A stretch of 8,009 nucleotides of DNA from Actinomycetota bacterium (lineage in GTDB: Bacteria > Actinomycetota > Coriobacteriia > Anaerosomatales > Anaerosomataceae): positions 1 to 8,009 of the forward strand of contig DSAI01000165.1 in assembly GCA_011372845.1 (NCBI GenBank), given 5' to 3'. Below, piece after piece: positions 1 to 5,029 of the stretch. The notes under the pieces were generated by a model. It was not told the origin of the DNA, did no database searches, and was given only the letters and a program-made list of their open reading frames with translations. Numbering within the stretch: the stretch's first letter is position 1; the number at the start of each line of letters is the position of its first letter. The position numbers and the translations under genes are program-made.

Positions 1-1071
1 CCCGCATGCGGGCTCGTGTGGAAGGAGCTCTACGCCGACATCGCCGCCGAGCGCGGTGAGGCCTACGAGTTCGAGGTCAAGCACTACTCGGAGTTGGTGG
101 CAGACGCGATCGCAGAAGGAGCGCTGGAGTTCACGCACGAGGTGGACAAGAAGCTCACGTTCCATGACTCGTGCCACATGGGCCGGGCGCAGGGGAACTA
201 CGAGCCGCCGCGTGAGATGCTCAAGGCGATCCCGGGTGTGGAGCTCGTCGAGATGGAGCACAACCGCGAGGAGGGTCTGTGCTGCGGCTCGGTGCTCACG
301 CTCATCGGCGAGACGCCGGTCGCCCCCGAACTCGGCAAGATGCGTCTGGATGAGGCCGTGGACGTGGATGCCGACGCCATGGTGGCGCTCTGCCCGTGCT
401 GCCAGGTGCAGCTGCGCGACTCGGCGGACAAGCGCGACATCCCGATGGAGATCATCGACCTCGCGCACGTTGCGATGGACGGCCTGGGCATCGCGCATGA
501 GGACCCGAGCCCGTACGCTAAGGAGATGTGGGGCTACTTCGAGAAGTTCATCTGGCTCATGAAGCCCGAGTCGATCACGAGCATCATGGTCGCCATGCTG
601 CCGGACATGATGAAGGCGATGCCGCCTGCGATGCTGCCGATGATGCGCGCGGCGCGTGCGGTGCCCGGCGGTCTGGCGATGATGGGCAAGATGATGCCCG
701 CCATGATGCCGAAGATGATGCCGTCGATGATGCCCAAGGTCATGCCGGCGATGTTGGAGGAAGTATCGCGCCGAGTGGGACCGCTGCCGGAGGACATGGA
801 AGAGCTCATGCCCGACCTGCTCCCCAAGACGATGGACGCGCTGCTGCCCAACATGCTGCCGCTGATCATGGACGATTTCGTACCCAGGATGCTCTGCTAC
901 ATCAAGCATGAGTGGGAGCGCGATGTGCCGGCGGGCGAGTCTCCGTGCGCACAGACGTCACGCGCCACGGTGCAGGAGTCGCAGCGCACACGGCCTGCGA
1001 AGATTGACCGGCGTGGCGAGGATGATATACTGTCGCTCGCGCCGGAAGGCGACCCAGATGTGGGGCCATAG
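1..1071 (+). CDS. (Fe-S)-binding protein with CCG (cysteine-rich) domain, HdrD/GlpC-like, 5' end missing, with Met-rich C-terminal extension
   Basis: The frame is open from base 1, so the gene starts upstream. The first visible residues (PACGLVWKE) fit the closing CPxC of a first CCG domain. A full second CCG domain follows: DSCHMGR (Cys codon 172), CCG (280-288) and CPCC (391-402). This gives C-x35-CC-x35-CxxC, the pattern that binds the non-cubane [4Fe-4S] cluster in HdrB/HdrD, GlpC and LldE proteins. These act as electron-transfer subunits linking oxidoreductases to thiol, quinone or menaquinone pools; the partner here cannot be told from the window. Family members usually end soon after this domain (about base 490). 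This one continues with a linker and a Met/Pro/Leu-rich stretch of about 100 residues (571-894). From about base 920 the codons look non-coding (a run of Arg, Thr and Ser codons), and the region contains a promoter. The stop TAG lies inside the tRNA gene. Family assignment is firm; the specific role is unknown. Confidence 0.85.
   Translation, partial: PACGLVWKELYADIAAERGEAYEFEVKHYSELVADAIAEGALEFTHEVDKKLTFHDSCHMGRAQGNYEPPREMLKAIPGVELVEMEHNREEGLCCGSVLTLIGETPVAPELGKMRLDEAVDVDADAMVALCPCCQVQLRDSADKRDIPMEIIDLAHVAMDGLGIAHEDPSPYAKEMWGYFEKFIWLMKPESITSIMVAMLPDMMKAMPPAMLPMMRAARAVPGGLAMMGKMMPAMMPKMMPSMMPKVMPAMLEEVSRRVGPLPEDMEELMPDLLPKTMDALLPNMLPLIMDDFVPRMLCYIKHEWERDVPAGESPCAQTSRATVQESQRTRPAKIDRRGEDDILSLAPEGDPDVGP
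583..894 (+). repeat. Met/Pro-rich tetrapeptide-periodic coding repeat (P-x-hydrophobic-hydrophobic)
   Basis: Within the Fe-S protein, a four-residue (12-base) period runs through the C-terminal extension. The most regular part, 679-756, reads [27 protein letters not shown] second block, 811-894, reads [28 protein letters not shown]. Earlier degenerate units ([16 protein letters not shown]) occupy 595-642. All blocks keep the same 12-base spacing, although the proline position shifts by two residues between them, so the shared unit is best written P-x-phi-phi. About 26 methionines fall in roughly 105 residues. I do not recognise a named domain. It could be a membrane-associating segment, a soft-metal-binding segment or a partner-docking module; nothing in the sequence decides between these. 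Confidence 0.8.
1004..1031 (+). promoter_or_regulatory. sigma70-type promoter of the tRNA-Ala gene
   Basis: TTGACC at 1004-1009 and TATACT at 1026-1031 are separated by 16 bases. Each differs from the consensus hexamer at one position. Expected initiation is near 1038, giving a leader of about 24 bases before the mature tRNA 5' end, a normal arrangement for RNase P processing. The promoter lies inside the 3' tail of the upstream open frame, which suggests that tail is not under normal coding constraint. Confidence 0.75.
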
Positions 1072-1137
1072 CTCAGCTGGGAGAGCGCATGGCTGGCAGC
1101 CATGAGGTCAGGGGTTCGATCCCCCTTGGCTCCACCA
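1062..1137 (+). tRNA. tRNA-Ala (anticodon GGC)
   Basis: A full cloverleaf of 76 bases with encoded CCA can be folded by eye. The acceptor stem GGGGCCA pairs with TGGCTCC and includes the G3-U70 wobble, the main identity element for alanyl-tRNA synthetase. The D arm is GCTC/GAGC. The anticodon stem CATGG/CCATG encloses loop CTGGCAG with anticodon GGC. The T arm AGGGG/CCCCT encloses TTCGATC. The discriminator is A (1134), followed by CCA at 1135-1137. It reads GCC and GCT, fitting the high GC content of the genes here. Its bases U8, A9 and G10 (1069-1071) also form the stop codon of the overlapping upstream frame. Confidence 0.97.
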
Positions 1138-1148
1138 AAGAAGAGACA

Positions 1149-1184
1149 CGAAGCCCGTCGGAACCCCGGCGGGCTTCGTTGCGT
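1149..1184 (+). terminator. rho-independent-like terminator after tRNA-Ala
   Basis: Bases 1149-1178 form a 13-bp stem with a 4-base AACC loop. The outer nine pairs (CGAAGCCCG with CGGGCTTCG) are perfect, then come one T-G wobble and three more pairs. The following TTGCGTC is a poor U-tract, as is common in high-GC genomes. It starts 12 bases after the tRNA CCA, so it most likely ends the tRNA transcript. The stem is clear; its efficiency is inferred. Confidence 0.7.
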
Positions 1185-1218
1185 CATACGGGCATAGACA
1201 GTCGAGGGGGTGGGAGCG

Positions 1219-1611
1219 ATGTCACGTCTGACGGTGATCGCAGTAGCGTGGGCCGTGGTGGCGCTCGCCGTTGTGGCGGGGTGTCAGGCGCCCGAACGGG
1301 TCGTGGTGACCGCTGCCGACGAAGACGGCACGGTGCGGGTACGCAACGGCGGGGTGGTGCTGGTGGAGCTCGAGGGTAACCCGACCACCGGGTACATGTG
1401 GATGGAGCGCAGCGTACCGCCCGTGCCGGAGTCGCTCGGGGAGGCGGAGTTCGTGGCCGGCACCGATGCGCTCGGCGCCGGCGGGACGATCACGCTTACG
1501 TTCGAAGCGGTCGAGCCGGGTGAGGGGGTCCTCGATCTCGCATACCTGAGGCCGTGGGAGAGCGTGCAACCCGAGGACACGTTCTCGGTGACGGTCGTAG
1601 TGGAGCAGTGA
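1219..1611 (+). CDS. Chagasin-like cysteine peptidase inhibitor (family I42), predicted lipoprotein
   Basis: Predicted protein of 130 residues. Residues 1-22 form a lipoprotein signal: a short basic start, a hydrophobic core ([16 protein letters not shown]) and lipobox VAGC with Cys22 as the acylation site. The mature protein should be anchored on the outer face of the membrane. Three loop motifs of the I42 inhibitor family appear in the right order: NPTTGY (54-59), GAGG (86-89) and RPWE (111-114). In chagasin these loops plug the active-site cleft of papain-type (C1) proteases. Length suits a signal peptide plus one inhibitor domain. ATG at 1219 is preferred because GAGGGGG (1204-1210) sits 8 bases upstream; the in-frame GTG at 1210 would overlap that site. 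No convincing own promoter was seen between the tRNA hairpin and the start. The target protease is unknown; none is encoded in the window. Confidence 0.88.
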   Translation: MSRLTVIAVAWAVVALAVVAGCQAPERVVVTAADEDGTVRVRNGGVVLVELEGNPTTGYMWMERSVPPVPESLGEAEFVAGTDALGAGGTITLTFEAVEPGEGVLDLAYLRPWESVQPEDTFSVTVVVEQ

Positions 1612-1647
1612 CACGGCACGCCCTACGGCATGAGCGGACGGCCGCGT

Positions 1648-1676
1648 TTCGCTCGGCGGGCCTACTCGGCTATCAT
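1648..1676 (+). promoter_or_regulatory. possible leuS promoter
   Basis: TATCAT at 1671-1676 matches the -10 consensus at five of six positions. TTCGCT at 1648-1653 lies 17 bases upstream and is a weak -35 (three of six). Initiation would fall near 1683, in the middle of the 22-bp palindrome. This is a tentative call; the 99-base gap before leuS is the only likely place for its promoter if it is not co-transcribed with the I42 gene. Confidence 0.35.
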
Positions 1677-1695
1677 GCGTGGGTACCCACGCATG
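1674..1695. promoter_or_regulatory. perfect 22-bp palindrome in the leuS leader (operator or RNA hairpin)
   Basis: The half-site CATGCGTGGGT is followed directly by its exact reverse complement, with no spacer or mismatch. The dyad overlaps the possible -10 box and the first G of the leuS Shine-Dalgarno region (GGAGGCGAGG, 1695-1704). As DNA it resembles a dimeric repressor site. As RNA it would fold into a 9-bp stem with a GTAC loop just upstream of the ribosome binding site. It lacks T-box features. The function is inferred from position and symmetry only. Confidence 0.55.
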
Positions 1696-1704
1696 GAGGC
1701 GAGG
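1695..1704 (+). promoter_or_regulatory. leuS ribosome binding site, deciding the start
   Basis: GGAGG (1695-1699) and GAGG (1701-1704) precede GTG 1711 by 11 and 6 bases. Upstream in-frame ATG codons at 1630, 1675 and 1693 lack comparable sites. The residues they would add do not resemble LeuRS N-termini, whereas the protein starting at 1711 ([15 protein letters not shown]) does. Confidence 0.75.
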
Positions 1705-1710
1705 ACGCTC

Positions 1711-4242
1711 GTGAGCAACAGACCGTACGATCCGCACGCGATCGAGGAGAAGTGGCAGGCCGCCTGGGATGCCGAGGGGCTCTACTCGGTCACCGAGGAC
1801 CCGGACAAGCCGAAGAAGTACATCCTCGAGATGTTCCCGTACCCTTCGGGTGACATCCACATGGGGCATGTCCGCAACTACTCCATCGGCGATGTGGTGG
1901 CGCGGTACTGGACGATGCGCGGCAGGAACGTGCTGCACCCCATCGGGTGGGACGCGTTCGGCCTGCCGGCCGAGAACGCCGCGATCAAGAGCAGCACGCA
2001 TCCGGCGGAGTGGACGTACGCGAACATCGACAAGCAGGCGGCGTCGTTCAAGCGGATGGGCTTCAGCTACGACTGGGACCGCACGGTGAAGTCGTGCGAC
2101 GTGGACTACTACCGCTGGGGCCAGTGGATCTTCCTGAAGTTCTGGGAGCGCGGACTGGTGGAGCGCAAGAAGTCCGCAGTGAACTGGTGTCCTGGCTGCA
2201 AGACCGTGCTTGCGAACGAACAGGTCATCGGTGACGGGGTGTGTTGGCGCTGCAAGAGCGTGGTGGAGAAGCGCGACCTCGAGCAGTGGTACTTCAAGAT
2301 CACCGATTACGCGCAGGAGCTCCTGGACGACCTCGACACGCTCACCGGTTGGCCCGAGCGCGTGAAGACGATGCAGGCCAACTGGATCGGCCGCTCTGAG
2401 GGTGCCGAGGTGGACTTCGAGCTCTGCAACGCCTCCGGTGAGCCGGGTGGAGAGACGATCACGGTGTTCACCACACGTCCGGACACTCTGTTCGGCTGTT
2501 CGTTCTTCCTCCTCGCGCCCGAGCACCCGTTGGTGAGTACGTTGACCGAGGGTACGGCGCATGCAGACGCCGTGCAGGCGGTCGTCCGGGCGACAGCCCG
2601 CGAGACGGCAGTGGAGCGCGCAAGCGGCGAAGCCGAGAAGCTCGGCGCGTTCACCGGTCGCTACGTCATCAACCCGGTGAACGGCGAGAAGGTGCCCGTG
2701 TGGGTGAGCAACTACGTGCTCATGGAGTACGGTACGGGTGCCGTGATGGCCGTGCCCTGTGGCGACGAGCGCGACTTCGAGTTCGCGCGCAAGTACGGGC
2801 TGCCGATCCCGCCGGTGGTGCTCGCTGCTGATGATCCGTTGTTGAGCGAACTCGGCACGGTGGCAGACCGCGTGATGGACGACGTGCCGTGGGACGAAGC
2901 GTTCGCCGGGGACGGCGTGATGGTGCAGTCGGGCGCGTTCACCGGCATGGCCGGCGGCAAGGATTCCGAGGGCATGCGTGCCGTGACCGAGTGGCTCGCC
3001 TCGGAAGGTAGAGGCCGGTTCTCGGTGAACTTCCGTCTGCGTGACTGGCTCATCAGCCGCCAGCGGTACTGGGGCAACCCCATCCCCGCGATCCACTGCC
3101 CCGTGTGCGGTCTCGTGCCGGTGCCCGAGGACCAGTTGCCCGTGGTGCTGCCAAAGGACGTAGACATCACCAAAGGCGAGACGCTGGCGGATCACCCCGA
3201 GTTTTACGAGACCACCTGTCCCGCGTGCGGTGGCGCCGCCAGGCGTGAGACCGACACGATGGACACGTTCACCTGCTCCAGCTGGTACTACTTCCGCTAC
3301 TGTGACGCACGGAACGATGAAGCGCTCTTCAGCCGTGAGAACGCCGACTACTGGATGCCGGTGGACCAGTACATCGGCGGCATCGAACACGCGATCCTGC
3401 ATCTGCTTTACTCGCGATTCTTCACCAAGGTCTTCGCCGACATGGGGCTCACCGCGGCGCGCGAGCCGTTCACCAACCTGCTCACCCAGGGCATGGTGAA
3501 GAAGGACGGCGAGACGATGAGCAAGTCCAAGGGCAACGTGGTGGCGCCCGAGGACATGATCGCCCGCTACGGCGCGGATGCGCTCCGCGCGTTCATCCTG
3601 TTCATGGCGCCGCCCGACAAGGACCTCGACTGGAACCAGGACGGTCTCGAGGGCATGTACCGGTTCCTGAACCGCGTGTGGCGTTACGTGGAGGATGTCG
3701 CCGGGGGTGGCGCGACACCGGTCGACGCCTCTGACGACCCGGCCAGGGCGCTGCTTCGCGAGCGGCATCGGGTGGCCGGCAAGGTGACCGAGGACATCGA
3801 GCGGTTCAGCTTCAACACCGCGCTCTCGGCGATGATGGAGCTGCTGAACGCTGCAACCGACTATCACCGCACGGTGGATGACGACGCCCGCGACGGTGCG
3901 CTTGAGCGTGAGGTAGCCGAGGTGCTCACGTTGCTGATCGCCCCATACGCGCCCCACATGGCCGAGGAGCTGTGGCGTGAGGTGCTGGGCCACCCGGGCT
4001 CGGTACATCGTGAGGCGTGGGTCACGTTCGACGAGGCTCTCGCCGCCGCCGACGAGGTGGAGATCGTCGTGCAGGTGAACGGCAAGGTGCGCGGCAAGGT
4101 CGTCGTGGCTGCGGACGCCGACGAGGCCACGGTGCGGGAGGCCGCTCTCAACGTTCCGCGGGTGGCCGAGCAGATCGAAGGCCTGACCGTGCGCAAGGTC
4201 GTGGTCGTTCCCGGCAAGCTCGTGAGTGTGGTTGCCGGTTAG
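1711..4242 (+). CDS. leuS: Leucyl-tRNA synthetase (class I)
   Basis: Charges tRNA-Leu with leucine in the cytoplasm using ATP. The 843-residue length is normal for bacterial LeuRS. Class I signatures are HMGH (50-53, HIGH motif) and TMSKS (602-606, KMSKS motif with the first Lys replaced). A first zinc-type knuckle has C160, C163, C178 and C181; a second has CPVC at 463-466 and CPAC at 503-506. The CP1 editing domain has TTRPDT (254-259) and [15 protein letters not shown] (341-355). The invariant Asp352 is present, but the residue before it is Gly where most LeuRS have His (AHDERD or GHDQRD). The catalytic stretch [15 protein letters not shown] and the C-terminal domain ([14 protein letters not shown]) are intact. 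Translation starts at GTG 1711, after the dyad. A large open frame on the opposite strand is a GC-driven shadow. Identity is certain. Confidence 0.98.
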   Translation: MSNRPYDPHAIEEKWQAAWDAEGLYSVTEDPDKPKKYILEMFPYPSGDIHMGHVRNYSIGDVVARYWTMRGRNVLHPIGWDAFGLPAENAAIKSSTHPAEWTYANIDKQAASFKRMGFSYDWDRTVKSCDVDYYRWGQWIFLKFWERGLVERKKSAVNWCPGCKTVLANEQVIGDGVCWRCKSVVEKRDLEQWYFKITDYAQELLDDLDTLTGWPERVKTMQANWIGRSEGAEVDFELCNASGEPGGETITVFTTRPDTLFGCSFFLLAPEHPLVSTLTEGTAHADAVQAVVRATARETAVERASGEAEKLGAFTGRYVINPVNGEKVPVWVSNYVLMEYGTGAVMAVPCGDERDFEFARKYGLPIPPVVLAADDPLLSELGTVADRVMDDVPWDEAFAGDGVMVQSGAFTGMAGGKDSEGMRAVTEWLASEGRGRFSVNFRLRDWLISRQRYWGNPIPAIHCPVCGLVPVPEDQLPVVLPKDVDITKGETLADHPEFYETTCPACGGAARRETDTMDTFTCSSWYYFRYCDARNDEALFSRENADYWMPVDQYIGGIEHAILHLLYSRFFTKVFADMGLTAAREPFTNLLTQGMVKKDGETMSKSKGNVVAPEDMIARYGADALRAFILFMAPPDKDLDWNQDGLEGMYRFLNRVWRYVEDVAGGGATPVDASDDPARALLRERHRVAGKVTEDIERFSFNTALSAMMELLNAATDYHRTVDDDARDGALEREVAEVLTLLIAPYAPHMAEELWREVLGHPGSVHREAWVTFDEALAAADEVEIVVQVNGKVRGKVVVAADADEATVREAALNVPRVAEQIEGLTVRKVVVVPGKLVSVVAG

Positions 4243-4251
4243 ATGTGGTTG

Positions 4252-4266
4252 ACCTGACGGTCAGGT
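4252..4266. promoter_or_regulatory. 15-base inverted repeat between leuS and comEA
   Basis: ACCTGAC and GTCAGGT flank a single G, giving a perfect 7-bp dyad starting 10 bases after the leuS stop. TTGACC (4249-4254) overlaps its left end and could be a -35 element, but no good -10 follows at 16-18 bases. TAGCAT (4286-4291) could be a -10 but then lacks a clear -35. With a 1-base centre it cannot be a good RNA hairpin, so a protein-binding DNA site is the more natural reading. The bound regulator is unknown. Confidence 0.4.
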
Positions 4267-4303
4267 GACGTTCAAACCGGACGGATAGCATCACAGCATC
4301 ACC

Positions 4304-4350
4304 CGGACGCCCCTCAGTCCACTGCGGAAGGGGGGGCGTCCGTTGTCGTT
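4304..4350 (+). terminator. hairpin after leuS, either terminator or comEA leader structure
   Basis: CGGACGCCCC (4304-4313) pairs perfectly with GGGGCGTCCG (4333-4342) around a 19-base loop. It is followed by TTGTCGTTC, a weak T-rich run, so it could terminate the leuS transcript. The 3' arm also contains the end of the AAGGGGGGG run (4328-4336), the likely ribosome binding site for comEA, and ends at the base before the comEA start. In a comEA transcript the same stem would mask that site. Both roles may apply. Confidence 0.55.
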
Positions 4351-5029
4351 CATGGAGTCCGATCGGGTACGGGAGATACTTGCCCGGGCGGGTCTGGAGC
4401 GCCTGCCGCCGCGGGCAGTCGGAGCGGGCGCGGTGGTGGTGGCACTCATGGCGGGGGTCGCGCTGTGGCGGTTCTGGCCGGCCGCTCCGGCTCCGGAGGT
4501 GGCGTTCACAACGGAAGCCGTGGAACCCGTAGATGAGAGCATGCCCGAGACGGTGCCGCCGGAACCCGAGCTCGTGGTGCACGTGACGGGTGCGGTCCTC
4601 AGGCCGGGGGTCTACACCATGAGATCGGGAGACCGTGTCGCGGACGCGGTTGCTGCGGCAGGGGGTGCGCTCGGGTCCGCAGCGTGCGACGCGGTCAACC
4701 TCGCACGCATGATCGCCGATGGCGAGCGGATCTACATGCCCACCCTGGCGGAGATCGAGGCGGGAGCGCCCGTGGAGGCGGGCGGTGGGGCCGAGTGGGG
4801 CGCCGCAGCTCCGGCCGGTGCGGTGTCAGCCACCGGTGTGGTGGACATCAACCGGGCTACCGTGGCGGAGCTCGAGACGCTTCCGGGAGTGGGACCCGCA
4901 ACGGCGCAGAAGATCGTGGACGACCGTGAGGCCAACGGTCCGTTCGCCACACCCGAGGACCTGATGCGCGTTCCGGGCATCGGAGCCAAGAAGTTCGAGG
5001 CGATGCGTGATCAGGTGACCGTGGGGTGA
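4343..5029 (+). CDS. comEA: ComEA, DNA receptor for natural transformation
   Basis: Predicted 228 residues. A single N-terminal membrane segment (about 25-42, VGAGAVVVALMAGVAL) anchors the protein, followed by a Pro/Glu-rich linker. An SLBB domain spans about 77-135 (VVHVTGAVLRPGVY ... DGERIYMP). After a Gly/Ala-rich spacer, a tandem helix-hairpin-helix module (166-228) contains LPGVGPATAQKI and VPGIGAKKFEAM, which bind double-stranded DNA non-specifically. ComEA captures DNA outside the membrane and hands it to ComEC. The TTG start at 4343 is chosen because AAGGGGG lies 6 bases upstream. ATG 4352 is an alternative but has no site at normal spacing. The stop overlaps the comEC start (TGATG), implying coupled translation. 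No comEB (dCMP deaminase) lies between them, unlike in Bacillus. Identity is firm; the exact start is less so. Confidence 0.93.
   Translation: MSFMESDRVREILARAGLERLPPRAVGAGAVVVALMAGVALWRFWPAAPAPEVAFTTEAVEPVDESMPETVPPEPELVVHVTGAVLRPGVYTMRSGDRVADAVAAAGGALGSAACDAVNLARMIADGERIYMPTLAEIEAGAPVEAGGGAEWGAAAPAGAVSATGVVDINRATVAELETLPGVGPATAQKIVDDREANGPFATPEDLMRVPGIGAKKFEAMRDQVTVG

Noticed and set aside
56..911. Alternative + strand frames (56-562 and 528-911) inside the Fe-S protein gene
   Set aside because: Arg/Ser/Trp-rich or Asp/Gly/His-rich translations without motifs; the CCG-domain motifs are in the other frame.
1062..1137. tRNA-Ala as an integration site for a mobile element
   Set aside because: No direct repeat of the tRNA 3' end, integrase or phage-like gene was seen downstream; the next genes are housekeeping.
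1612..1710. T-box or leucine-codon leader peptide before leuS
   Set aside because: The 99-base gap is too short, lacks the conserved T-box sequence and contains no small frame rich in Leu codons.
1222..4008. Very long open frame on the - strand (928 codons) opposite leuS and part of the I42 gene
   Set aside because: It lies opposite two clearly identified genes, has no ribosome site or recognisable motif, and its His/Arg/Val-rich composition is what the antisense of GC-biased codons gives.
4148..4582. - strand frame across the leuS/comEA junction
   Set aside because: No motif, no ribosome site, and it lies opposite two real genes and the structured spacer.
5011..5019. TCAGGTGAC near the comEA end, also found at 4261-4269 next to the 15-base dyad
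   Set aside because: A single 9-base match; the second copy lies in the coding sequence of the helix-hairpin-helix domain and is not part of a dyad, so chance is enough.
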